This document shows positions 51,188-61,652 of a stretch of DNA of 64,000 nucleotides, one piece after another. The DNA lies in the NCBI GenBank assembly GCA_025526915.1, contig JAHLKH010000068.1:1-64000 (forward strand), given 5' to 3'. This DNA is from Entophlyctis helioformis. Taxonomy: Eukaryota > Chytridiomycota > Chytridiomycetes > Chytridiales > Chytriomycetaceae. The first letter of the stretch is position 1. Each line of letters starts with the position of its first letter. The notes under the pieces are model-generated. The model saw only the letters and a list, made by a program, of their open reading frames with translations, made no database searches and was not told the DNA's origin. Both the position numbers and the translations under genes were made by a program.

Positions 51188-51319
51188 TTGGAGCTGCAGC
51201 GACAGGCTGCTCATGACCGAGTGCGTCGTCGTCATGCTTGCCGTGCTGCTGGTTGTTGTGGATGTGGTTGTTGTGGATGTGGTCGAAGGCGTCGGCGAAG
51301 GCGTTGACCGCAACGGCAT
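46806..51319 (-). CDS. polyQ/Ser-rich C2H2 zinc-finger transcription factor (frameshift in CAG tract)
   Basis: Large regulator with three adjacent C2H2 fingers near the C-terminus: YRCTFDGCNATFPRMYNLKS followed by HILSH, HACPFACGVSFGRRHDLQRH followed by LRTLH, and FQCPLEPCKYAFRRVNAFQK followed by HLVEAH. The spacing is reminiscent of the Swi5/Ace2 class, a loose comparison only. The long N-terminal part (start chosen at 51319) is low complexity: polyQ (about 51100-51195), TQQ repeats, polyHis and Ser/Ala/Gly runs. One intron, 50673-50542 (132 nt), is in frame and stop-free. The frame leading to the fingers must change once inside the (CTG)n tract at about 47921-47972: upstream it reads polyalanine, downstream polyserine running into ATKSRPYRC. 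The tail is Gly/Ala-rich and ends SMPSLDSDHV. Confidence 0.8.
47921..47972. repeat. (CTG)n tract just upstream of the zinc fingers
   Basis: About 15 CTG/TTG units encode polyAla or polySer on the minus strand depending on frame. The long upstream frame and the zinc-finger frame differ by one missing base here, so its exact length matters. Confidence 0.85.
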
Positions 51320-51762
51320 TTTTGAAACAGCCGAGGCCGGGGGTCGGCGGCCACGGACAGCGAGCCAGAAGATGGGCAGCAAGACAGGAAGGCGACTCGT
51401 TAATAAGGCCTCCACACACACACACTCGCACAGCCCCATCGGCTGGTGCACACCCGCTGCCAAGCACCGCTCGCCTGCCTGGACAGACGGCCGGCCAAGC
51501 AGCCGCCGCTCGCTGCCGTCGATATCGCGGCTGCGGTCCTGCTCAAGCACCCGATCCGGCTGATGCGAAACGCTGCTTGGCTGCCGTGTCGTGTCGTGCA
51601 AGGCGCTGCTTGGCTTGGCTTGGGTTGGCGCGCACGTCACATGAACGCGTGCGTGTCCAGCCATGTGCTTCATTCACAATCATCTCCACAACCATCGTCA
51701 CTGCCGGCCCTGTCGATTCACATTCATGGCAGTTGTCGTCGTTGTAGTTGTAGTGGTCGTTG
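51320..51762. other. 5' flank of the C2H2 gene
   Basis: A 443-bp spacer between the OSCA-like gene stop and the C2H2 start on the same strand. It holds a short CA run (about 51414-51426) and GTTGTGGAT repeats bordering the start. Nothing gene-like was recognised; it presumably holds the C2H2 promoter and leader. Confidence 0.4.
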
Positions 51763-51782
51763 TCATTTCTTCGACATACGAA

Positions 51783-51860
<78 letters not shown>

Positions 51861-54800
51861 GTCTGGTTGTGTAAGACGAGTACGACTGCTCCATGGTGCC
51901 AAAACTGCTGCTGCTGCCGCTTGATCCGGCCATGTGACGCATCTCGTACGCTCCGCCCTCGTATCGCGGCATCGGCTGCTGGCCGTACGCCGGCTGGTAC
52001 ACCACGCCGGCCACCATCGTGCCAACAGAGTCGCCGCGCTGGTTCGCGTATGCCCGCTCAGCAGGCAGCACAGGCAGGTCCGACGAGCTCGACGACGGCG
52101 ACGACGCGCTGTACGCCATCGCCTGCATCTCCTCGGGCGGGCGGTCGTCGTCGTCGATGCGGCCATCGTCGGCAGTGACATCGCCATACATCTGCGCCTG
52201 CGCCTGCATCTCAAGGTCGGCGTGCTGTGGCAGCATGTTCGCCGCACTGCTCAGGTCACCGCTGGCACCGCTGTGCGTCGTCACCATCACCACACCGACG
52301 CCGCCAGCCGATCCGTTGCCGCTGCCACCCGATTGGCGTCCGAGCGTGCCCATAGGCGCGTCGGCAGCGCCTTGTCCTTCTCGCCCGACACGCGCGGCAC
52401 ATGCACCTCGCGGTTAAAGTGGCGCTTCTGCTGCGACAGCGCGCTCTGGAACGCGTGCGTCATGCGGTTCTGCTTGCGTGCCCGGTTGAGGTACTCTTCC
52501 TGCTCGTTGCCCTTTTTGGTCTTGCGCACATAGTCCACGAGGTCCGTGTACTCGGGCGTGTAGTACTGGCTCAGCACGTCCTTGGCCTGCTTGTTGACCC
52601 ACACGCGCAGCAGCGGCTGCACGAGCGCCGGGTTGAACACGCGGTTCTCGAGCACCTCGTCGCCCTTTTTGCCGTCGCCGCCAGCCTTGGTCGTCGTCGA
52701 CTCGCGGCCCATCGCTGCGGCGGCCTCGAGAGCCGCCGGCGACGACACGTCCAGCGTCGCAAACGCTGCCTCGTTCGTCTTGGACACGTACTGCGCCTTG
52801 GGTGCAAGGTAGTACACGCAGAAAAAGTAGAATGCGCCAGTCACAAACGGCAGGACGCCGACAAGGAGCGACTGCGTCTTGCCGTTGCCCGTCGACGATC
52901 GCGCCGCGGCCGTCACCACAATCGCACCAAACGTCGTGAGCTGGAACGCGCCGAGCGACAGACACACAATGTTGAAGATCTTGGGCCACCACGTGCCGCC
53001 CGTCTCGTTCTTGACCTCGTACACGTACAGCAGCTGGTACTTCATCACCACGTACGCGAGCACAAACACGACCGTCACGAAAATGACAATGATGGGTGCA
53101 ATGAGCGCGTAGATGAAGCCAATGAGCGAAATCAGCGTCAGGAAACCGTACGTGATCATAAAATCAAACGCCGGCTCGTCCTTGAGCTCGTACTCTTGGC
53201 GCGGCGTCAGGGGCAGCAGGCGGCGCTTGAGGAACCCAATGACGAGCGGCGCACCCTGGATGATCTCGACACCGTAGTTGATCAGACCGGTCGTGATGTA
53301 CGGAAGCACCTTGATCGAGCCGGGCGACACAATCGACGACGCCATGCTCTGCCAGAGCTCCTTGTAGTTGACCGGTGCCGCTCGTGATCGACTTGAGGTA
53401 GCCCTGGAGCGCTCCCGAGCCGAGAATGGTGATGAACAGCTGGTTGTACACCTGGAAGATAAAGTACTTGTACAGCACCGACTTTTCGATGCCGGGCACG
53501 GACGACACGCCCTGCAGACGCGTGACGAAACGGAGCGCGATCGGCAGCAGGATGTTACTCACGACCGTCAGGATGGGGCCGAGGAACGACTTGACAAACA
53601 CGTCGAGCGTGGGGCGTGCGATAATGTAGTCGCGCACGGCCGGCGAGTACTTGCCAATCGACTCGAGCGACGTCAGCGACGTCAGGAACGTCTGGAAGAA
53701 CGTCCAGCCAATGGTGATGCCCACGACAAGGCCAATGGCGGTCAGACGGCGCGAGTTGCGCACGGCCACGCTCATGCCCACGTTGTCCCAGATGATGTGG
53801 TTAAAGTTGGGGCTCATCTTGAAGCTGGGCGGCGTCACCGACGTGGAGCGGATGCTGGCGTTGATGAAGCCGGCGAGCTTGGACGAGGCCGAGTGTGCAC
53901 CCTTGATGGTGTCAAAGGCAATAAACGCAGACGAGTCGGGCTTGAAGTACTGGTCGCCCTTGGAGCGCAGCTCGTAGATCTCTGCCTCGATGCGGCGGAT
54001 CTCCTTGCCGTAAAAGTCGATCGAGTCGACCATCTGGCCGCCAAAGAGGTTAAACACGGAGCCGTCGATGCGGTGGACAGGACGCTTGGCCGGCAGGTTG
54101 AACGGATCGCGCAGGTCTGCAGAGGCAACATCAAAAAGTTGGCTGTGCGTGTCAGCCATCTCGCCGTCCATCTGTCATACGCCAGTCGAGCGCGAGTGGC
54201 CAGGACACTTGCATTTTGTGAGAACGCCCTCGAGACAAAACGTCATGTGCGTGTGCTCCTTGATGAGGTCGGGCAGACCCTCGAGGTCGCGGCCCATGAG
54301 CACCTGGCGCGGCATGTAGGTCAGCTGCGCGTTGGCCAGGTAGTCGGTCATGGCGCGCTTGGACTGCATGTTGTCGGGGATGTTGGTGACGAGCAGGCAG
54401 CGGCTGTGGAAGCTCTCGAGGTACTCTGGGCTCGCAAAGTACGTGTTGCGCAGCTGGATGTACTCGACCCAGGTGGTGTACAAGAGGTAAAAGGCGTAGG
54501 CCGAGATGGACCAGGCGAGCACGGTGTGCAGATAGAACAGGTTGGACTCTGGGTTGACGACGTTGTTGATGGTGAGCAGGCCCAGCGAGGGGTTGAGGAG
54601 CAGCGCGGCGTCGGCATCGCTGTCGGGGCCGGACGACGGCAGCGGCGAGATCTTTGGGGCAAAGTAGTGGATGATGCACAGCGGCAGTGCAACGACGGCC
54701 ATGCCGACAAACAGCTTGACGAGCACGCGGATGAAGCGCAGGAACATGACGGCGTCGAGGCCGATCTTGCTGACGAGCAGGATCTCGTCGGTCAGGAGGG

Positions 54801-55383
54801 CCGGACGCAGCCATGAGATGGGGTTGGCGCCGAGAGGGTCTGGGCGTTTCCTGTCAAGGTGTAGGTGTTAGTGTTAGTATTGGTGTTAGTATTGGTGTTT
54901 GTGCCAGTATTGGTGTTGGTGTTTGTTGCAGGATGGATGGATGGATTGCACGGCAGTGGAAGATGGCGCGGATGGCGCGGATGGCGTTGCGTGGGGATAC
55001 GGCCGCGGGCACTTACTGCTGCGGGGCAAACTTGGTGCGGGGCTCGTAGACGAGCTTGTTGGTGGGACGCAGCAGCGAGAAGCCGACAATCAGGCCTGCA
55101 GGTGCCGGCGGCAGCGGGTCAGCCAGCGGGTCAGCCAGTTGGTCCACTAGCGGGTCAGCCACACAGCACAGCAGCGAATAGCAAGCCGTGCGGTCGTTGC
55201 CAAGGGCACGCTGGCCAGCAAATAGGCGGCAATAGGCGGCAATAGGCGGCAATGGCCAGGCAGGCAGCACAAGCACTTGCAAGCCGGTGCACGCTGCGAC
55301 CCACCAGACGAGATGGCAAAGTTGACGCCAAAGGCCGTCAGCACGGACACCAGGTCGGCGGAGTAGTCCTTGGCCTCTGACAT
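51763..55383 (-). CDS. OSCA/CSC1/TMEM63-family channel (frame breaks)
   Basis: Multi-pass membrane protein of the hyperosmolality/mechanically gated calcium-permeable family. First exons 55383-55305, 55095-55017 and from 54850; the junction near 54180-54230 is unresolved. Matching features: N-terminal helix VSVLTAFGVNFAISSGLIVG, RPTNKLVYEPR, SWLRPALLTDEILLVSKIGL, a cytosolic RRM-like segment (FHSRCLLVTNIPDNMQSKRA, ..GKEIRRIEAEIYELR), then DUF221-type helices (GLVVGITIGWTFFQTFLTSL, LPIALRFVTRLQG, YKYFIFQVYNQLFITILGSG, FDFMITYGFLTLISLIGFIY, LLYVYEVKNETGGTWWPKIF). The tail is acidic and Ser-rich, ending in polySer and RMSKK. Two indels are needed: one extra base near 53378 and one missing near 52368. 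The function assignment is by family. Confidence 0.87.
51785..51859. repeat. (CTG)25 trinucleotide tract
   Basis: Uninterrupted 25 CTG units, read on the minus strand as AGC and encoding a C-terminal polyserine run of the OSCA-like protein. It is the longest perfect triplet repeat in the window. Confidence 0.95.
55221..55251. repeat. 10-bp tandem repeat (AATAGGCGGC)x3
   Basis: Three copies of a decamer lie in the first intron of the OSCA-like gene, beside GGGTCAGCCA repeats (about 55115-55160). No function is evident. Confidence 0.8.
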
Positions 55384-55637
55384 GGCGAGACGTTGGGGCT
55401 GCTGGCTGCGGCTGGTTGGTCGATGCGGCTGCTGGTTGGGCGGTTGGGCGGATTTGCGGCAAGATGAGCGGCACGCCCCGCCGCACAAATCGGGCTGTGC
55501 ACGTGGATCCGACGGACAGACACGCTCGCCGTGGATGGCAGACGGTGCATCTGCATGCCTTCATTCAAGAGCCACAGCCACAGACGACTACGCAGACAAC
55601 CTCCAGCCTGCCCGCCGCTTCTCGCCCCTTCTCGCTT

Positions 55638-58508
55638 CTACTCGCTGCCCGCTACAAACGCCCGCGTGTCAATCAGCTCGCTCTGCATCCGCGAGTCGGC
55701 CTCGGGGATCGCCTCTTGTCTGGACCGCAGGAACGGCGGATCCGTCGCCGTGCGTGGCACCCTCGACGCTCCTGCCCCTGCCACGCGCGCATCGCCCTCG
55801 CCGCGCGCAAGGACATCAGCCAACCCATCGCCGTCGTACTGCACCGTGTACGTCGCGTTGCGTTTCATGGACGACTCGGACGTTGGGTTGCCGTCGTCTT
55901 CGGAATCCACCTCGCCGCTGTCGGCCGCGCCGTCTTGCTCTGGCTGGTCTTCCTCGTCGCTATCGTACTGGTCGTCTGCTGCTGCTACCGTTGGCAACGG
56001 CTGGTTCACATCGTCGCTCATCTGGCCGGCCTCGTCTGCGTGTTCCGCGCCGTGGATTCCGAGTGCGTGCGCCTGGTCTGCAGTGATCACGCCGCGGACA
56101 CCTTGCGATGGTGCATCCTGCACCTCTTGTTGCGGCTGCTGGACCTTGTCGGGCAGCGCCGGCAGTGCATTCCGATCCAAATCACGTGGACGCGACGACG
56201 ACTGCTGCAGCTGCTGTCCTTGCTGTCCTTGCAGGCTGGATTCGCCGCCTTGCACAGTCGACCGCACATCACCGCTCGGGCTGTTCTTGAGAAACGATCC
56301 AATCTTCATCGAGATGGTGCGCCGCTGCTTGGTGTTGCTGCGCTTGTCCACGCCGCCGTCGCCTTGTGCAGATGAGATGCCAGACGCTGATCCAGACCCG
56401 GATGCCTCACCGATCGCGCCTTCGCCTTGCTCGCTTGGCGCATTTGCACCACCGCCCATGATATCCACGCTCTGCCGACGGTTCGAGTGGTCCACGCTCT
56501 GCTTGCGTCCACTAAACTTGAAGCTCTCGAATATCTGCTCGGCCTTTGCTGTAAAACTCTTTCGTCTGCTCTTGCCGCCACCGCCCGCGTCGCCGCCACT
56601 TGCATTTGCACCACCAGCAGCAGCCGCATTCGCACCATGGTTGCCGCCGCCGTCACCGCTTGCGCCTGTACTCGGCCCACCTGCAGCAGATCCGGCTGCC
56701 CCGGCTTGCTGCTGGCTCTGTAACAGACTCGGCCGCCGGATGGATGAAAAGAACCCACCGGCCGAATGCGACGGCGACTTGCTCATCCCGCGTCCACCGC
56801 CACTGCTATTGTTGAGACCGACCCCCATCAACTGCGCCATCGCCGAGTCCACATGCGATCCACCATGCGCCTCGTGGTCGTCGCTGCTGCCACCACCACC
56901 ACCGCCACCGCTATCGCCGACGGCCTGGCCGCCCACCACAGCAAGCATGCGTCCAACCTGCGCATGTGCCTGCGACGTCTGGCTCGACGCGCTCGCGCCG
57001 AGATCCATGCTGTTCTTGGCATCACCCGCCATGACCGCCACCGCAGACGACGCCGCGAAACCAGGCACCTTTTCGTGCAGCGAGTCGCTCGACACCGACG
57101 CCGTCAGGTTGGCGACTTGGCGGCAGAGCGGGCATTGGAACATGGGCGACCGCATGACAATGGACGCGACGCACTTGTAGTGGTAGCAGTGCGAGCAGGG
57201 TGCGATGAACAGTGCTTGGAAGGGGCCGATGGGGCCGATGCAGATGCAACAGTCTGTGGCGCCGTTGTCGTCATCGCCGGCTTGGGTCGTGCCGTACGGG
57301 TTTGTGGCGGCCAGCAGTGCCTTGAGCGCTGTTGCAAACCTGCGTTACGCGATCAGTCAGTCGGTCGGCCGATCGGGACGTGTTAGCGGCCGGCGATACG
57401 GCTGCATGCAACTGCCTCGGACGCGCTTACCTGGCTGGATTGGCTTTGCGCCGCTGCGTGTGGATCCATGCTTGGTCGTGGAAGCCGATCTTGAGAGAGA
57501 CGGATCGGTACACGTCCGCTGTAAACCGCAGCCACCGCAGTCAACGTTCAGTTCTGGATGCGCTTATCAACATGCTCGGGTGACAGACAGACAACAAAAC
57601 ATACCGTCAGTTTTGCCCTTGTAGTCGACACCCAGCTGGATCAGATCGCCTTCCTTGAGCGGGTACGGCCGGCTCTCCTTGCCAGCCGGACTCAGCCGCA
57701 TCTTGTTGAGAAACGTGCCAGACGAGCTGCCGATATCCTTGATGTAAATCTGTGCATGCATGCATTTGACGATAGTGCCGAGTCAGTGTTGTGCACTCGG
57801 CATTGACAGTGATGATTCTCGGTTGCGCATCCACGCCACTGCTTGTGCATCGGCCGGACACGGAGATCCGCGCGCATGACACGGCAGCTCTAAAACAACA
57901 ATGCGACCAGGCACGCAGGCACACGAGTAGACGGCCGGCCGCGCACGTACCTGCGAGTCCTTGGCCCACATCTCCGCGTGCGTGCGGCTCACGACCTTGG
58001 AAGAGAACCACACGTCCACATCGGTCGGCGCTTTGCCTTTGGGCGGTGCCGCCGGCTGGCCATCGCGTACCACCTGTCGACCGATCCGCAGACACTGGCC
58101 TTCCTTGAGGCTGCGCTCGATCACGTCGCCGACAGCCGGCCGGTCTGCCTGGTCGCTCACGGGGATCAGCTGGAACTTGATCACCTCGGGCACCTGCGGC
58201 AGCGGCGGCGCCATGCTCGTATCTGCCTGCTCGTGTCCTTCTGCTGCTGCCTCTGCGCCGTCTGGTGCATCGCTTGGGCTGTCTGCATTGCCATCGCCGT
58301 TTGTTTGTGCATGTGCCGGCAGTGTGGGTAAACCGCCCGTCGGCGTGAGGGGGTCGGCGTCCGCTTGCGAGAGGGGACGAGGGAACTGCGCATCCTGGCT
58401 GGCACCGCCGCCTGGCAATCCCGACGACGGCAGCTCTTGCGATGCCGACTGCTGCTCACGGATGGGCGATAGCGCTTCCATGACTTCCGGCGTTTGCATG
58501 TCCGCCAT
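55638..58508 (-). CDS. FHA-RING E3 ubiquitin ligase (Dma1/Dma2-like)
   Basis: Ligase of the fungal Dma/Chfr-like group, which acts in spindle-position and mitotic-checkpoint control. Exons 58508-57951, 57749-57605, 57518-57431 and 57339-55638; about 830 residues. After a disordered N-terminus, an FHA domain spans residues about 105-270: LRIGRQV, VVSRTHAEMWAKDSQIYIKD, IGSSSGTFLN, LKEGDLIQLGVDY. The RING follows: CCICIGPIGPFQALFIAPCS, HCYHYKCV, FQCPLCRQ. The C-terminal half is about 470 residues of Gly/Ser/Asp-rich sequence with basic patches (GKSRRKSF). Dma proteins usually end soon after the RING, so this long tail is notable. Splice phases all agree. Confidence 0.92.
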
Positions 58509-58729
58509 GGCCTCCTTTCGTGTTTCCGGCTGAGATCTGGCCAGCCCTGTGCTCGCTCTCCTTTATCGTGGCTATCCACGTTTCTCGGAAAACGCGTCAG
58601 CTAGCCTCCTTCAAAACACAATCGGTATGTTGGAGTATTTCATTGACTCTTGGCCTGCGTGTGCGTGTGCGCGTGCGTGTGCGTGTGTTTTTCTCTCCTT
58701 CTTTGTTTGCCATTCAGCATCCCCTGGCA

Positions 58730-60900
58730 CTAGAACCCAACATCCATCAAGTGATCCAGGACCGCGATATCAATGTCGTCCAGCTCGCCCTCGACCATGT
58801 TTGGCCGTCGCGACAGCAACGGCGGACTCAGTTTTGCTCCGCGCTGGGCAGCCATATAATACAACCGCGTGTACGTCAGAATGTACTCGCGCAGAACCTG
58901 CCACTGCGTCCACCGTTTGGCGTAGTACCGCACTTTGGGGTACCGGTCCATGACCTGCAGGAACTCTTTGCGTGGCAAAAAGTAGTACTGGATGTCCGTC
59001 AGGGCCCGGCATTCCTGTTTCTTGATCGTCTCGCGCAGGATCGTGCGGCCGAATATCGAGCCGCTGTTGGCCATGTGCGGTGTCATTGTTTTGGCGTGTG
59101 TTGTGCATGTCAGTATGCCGTGCTAAGGGTGGCTGTCGAGAGACAAGAGAGAGAGAGAGAAATGCCACGTACCCTGGGTACACTCGACCCTCGATGGTGA
59201 CAATGCCCTGGTCAATCAGGTAGATGCCCTCGAACCCCTCCGTGAACAAAAAGTTGTTGGGTGCGCACGTGTGGATCTCGACCAGCCGGCAAATGTCTTG
59301 AATCATCTGCGGATCGCGCTCTATAAACACTTCCAGGAACGGGATCTGCTCTATAAACGGCAGGAACATCTCGAGCGCAATGAAGCCGTGGAGCGTCATT
59401 GGCAGTGCGCGCAGCATCTTGGTTTGCTGCAGGTTGGCTTCGGCTGCAAAGTGGTCTGTCAAATGTTGGAACACCTGTAGGTGGGTTGGATGCCAGGCGA
59501 CATGTGCGCCAGAGTCTTAGCCATGCGGCATTCACTGCCAAACGCGAGTCAAGACGTACCTTGAACTTGAGCCGCTGATCTAGCTTGAGCGAGTTGAACA
59601 TATCCAAGTAGTTGTCCACAAGGATATCCTGTGTCATTTTCGTGCTCGTGGTCATGCTCAAGAAGTTGGCGGTACTCGCGATAAAGTATCCAGCCAAAAA
59701 GTACGCAACCGTATACGCAAACAGGCAGTACGCCCATTCGTTGAGATTGCCCGGCGTGAGCGGCGCGTAGTTGTTGCCGATGAGCGACACCGTTGTGGTG
59801 GACCAATACAGCGAGAGCAGGTACACTTCCCACACATCGACGGACGTCCTGTTGACGTACTCCATGTAGCTATCGACCCAGCCAGGCGGCTCGGACGGAT
59901 CCACTCGCTCCGCAGAGAGACGGTATCCGCATGCCAGCCAATGGATCATGAAAAACGTAAACACGAGCGTCTTGATGGTCTGGATCTGTCCAAGCCGCAA
60001 CCCCGAATGGATCTGCCACTGCTTGAACTTGCGACTCGCTCTCAGCACCCGCAGCAGCTTCAACAGCCGCGTCAGACGCAGAAACCGCAGCAGCCGCAGC
60101 TGTGTGAGGTTGTTTGTCCCCGCAGACATGAATCCGAGGAGCTCGAACGGGAGCACAGACATCAGATCAATCGGACCCCATGATCGCCAGTAGCGGCCCG
60201 AGATCATCCGCACGTCGCGGATGGTCTTGCCAGTCTGCGGGTCGCGCGACGGTGTGCGCATCTGCACAAACATGTCAATGAAGAAGATAAAGTCGACGAC
60301 GCGGTTGACAAGGAACATGATATCCACTTGTATATGGCCCGTTACGAATCTGCAAGGTGATGACCGTCCCACGACGATTGCCATTGCCGCCACGATGGCC
60401 ATTGCAGACAACGGCGGCGTGCGAGTCCAGCGTTCATCATGTGAGCACGCGGTCGTCCCGCCATACAGCATCCAATGCACAAACAAGACACCAGAAACCA
60501 CTCACGCCGTCTCCCACGGCGTCACAGACGCCGTATAGATGAGCAGCACAAACGACAGCAGATCCCATTTCTTGAAAAACGGCGACGACACGTCGAGCGG
60601 CGTCATGAAGCCGCCCTTCTCGACCATGACGCGGTACGGCTCGTCCAAGTCCTTGTGGTCGGTGAGGTAGTCGGGCAAGTTTCGGTGGACATTCTTCTGC
60701 ACGCGCCAGCGATGCACGCGGCCGTAGTGGACCTGCTGCAGAAACGAGTCGCGCGGCACAAAGATTTCGTCGTCTTCGTCTTCGGGGACCAGCACGTCGA
60801 GCGAGTAGACGATGCGCTCGTAGAGCGTCCTGCGTGATATCTTTGCGATTTTGCGGAGCTCGCCCTCGCCGCGGCCGGTGCCGGTGCCTGTCGTCGTCAT
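58730..60900 (-). CDS. voltage-sensor CNBD cation channel with atypical pore
   Basis: Six-transmembrane channel of the EAG/HCN/CNG superfamily. Exons 60900-60506, 60349-59560, 59474-59173 and 59063-58730; 606 residues. S1 SFVLLIYTASVTPWETA, S2-S3 VDIMFLVNRVVDFIFFIDMF, arginine-rich S4 LRLLRFLRLTRLLKLLRVLR and S5 IKTLVFTFFMIHWLACG. The pore reads YWSTTTVSLIGNNYAPLTPG where K+ channels have a T-x-GYG-type filter. After a C-linker, the cyclic-nucleotide domain keeps the phosphate-side Arg (QECRALTDIQYYFL), but the ribose-binding Glu of the FGE motif is Arg (GGSIFGRTIL). Ion selectivity and ligand gating are therefore uncertain. Blastocladiomycete fungi are known to have a cGMP-gated K+ channel, so a paralogue is plausible. 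Confidence 0.88.
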
Positions 60901-61652
60901 GGTGGGCTGTGCGGACTGTGCGAGCTGTGCGAGCTGTGCGGAAAGAGGGGCTCGGGGGCTTGGCGTCGACGGGAGGTGAGACTGGCTTGCCGGTGAGAGC
61001 GCGAGTGCTGTGTGTGGCTTGAGCGACTAGGTTTCGACAGTCGCGTCAAAGTCCCTGGCAGGCGTCGATGGCGCGGTCTTTGTTGTGGCAAGCAGACGCG
61101 CCACGAGACAGGCAAGCAGTCGCTGTGTGTTCTTACGTGCGAGGATGGATGGATGGATGGATGGATGGATGGATAGCGCCGACGGCGTGGTGTGCTGTGG
61201 ACCAATGCCGTTGACGGTCTCGCTGACTTGCTTGAGCAGGTGCTGTGCGACAAGCCAAGGAAAACTGTTTGGGGTAGGCTTGTTGGTTGCTCTGTCCAAC
61301 AATACGAGCTTGAAAGCAAAGTGCGGCAAATGCGTCGCGTCAAGGTATCTATGTCGGTGCTTGGACGCCAGCATGCAAAGGATGGCCGGCAATGTGACTC
61401 TGGTAGGGACACCTTGCTCAACTTCCAGTCGACAGAGCGACTTATCATCTGTGCTGTTGTGCCGACATGGCAAGGCAAGGCTGCAGACACCGCCAGCCTG
61501 CATTCACCCTGCTGCATGCCGTTTCCAGGGTCGTGACGGCTGCAAAGTCCACAGCCGGCTGGTCAACACTTGCTGCATACGTGATGTCATTCACCAAAGT
61601 GGGCCATGGCCGCACACTTGCACAAGCTCCTCCTCGTCCTGCACTTTATTGA
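60901..61652. other. spacer with a possible small unrecognised minus-strand gene
   Basis: About 750 bp between the channel start and the kinase stop, the largest unexplained gap. On the minus strand, coding-looking pieces exist: VNDITYAASVDQPAVDFAAV (about 61591-61532), YLDATHLPHFAFKLVLLDRA (about 61350-61290) running into SFPWLVAQHLLKQVSETVNG, and NTQRLLACLVARLLATTKTA ending in a TAG at 61027. GT/AG sites could join them around the TGGA repeat. I recognise no family, and no start is convincing. It may be a short spliced gene or only promoter DNA. Confidence 0.3.
61143..61175. repeat. (TGGA)n tetranucleotide tract
   Basis: Eight TGGA units lie in the spacer upstream of the channel gene; they could fall in an intron of a putative small minus-strand gene. 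Confidence 0.9.

Noticed and set aside
52401..54816. Plus-strand open frames of 328 and 482 residues opposite the OSCA-like gene
   Set aside because: His/Arg/Asp/Val-rich shadows of a clearly homologous minus-strand gene.
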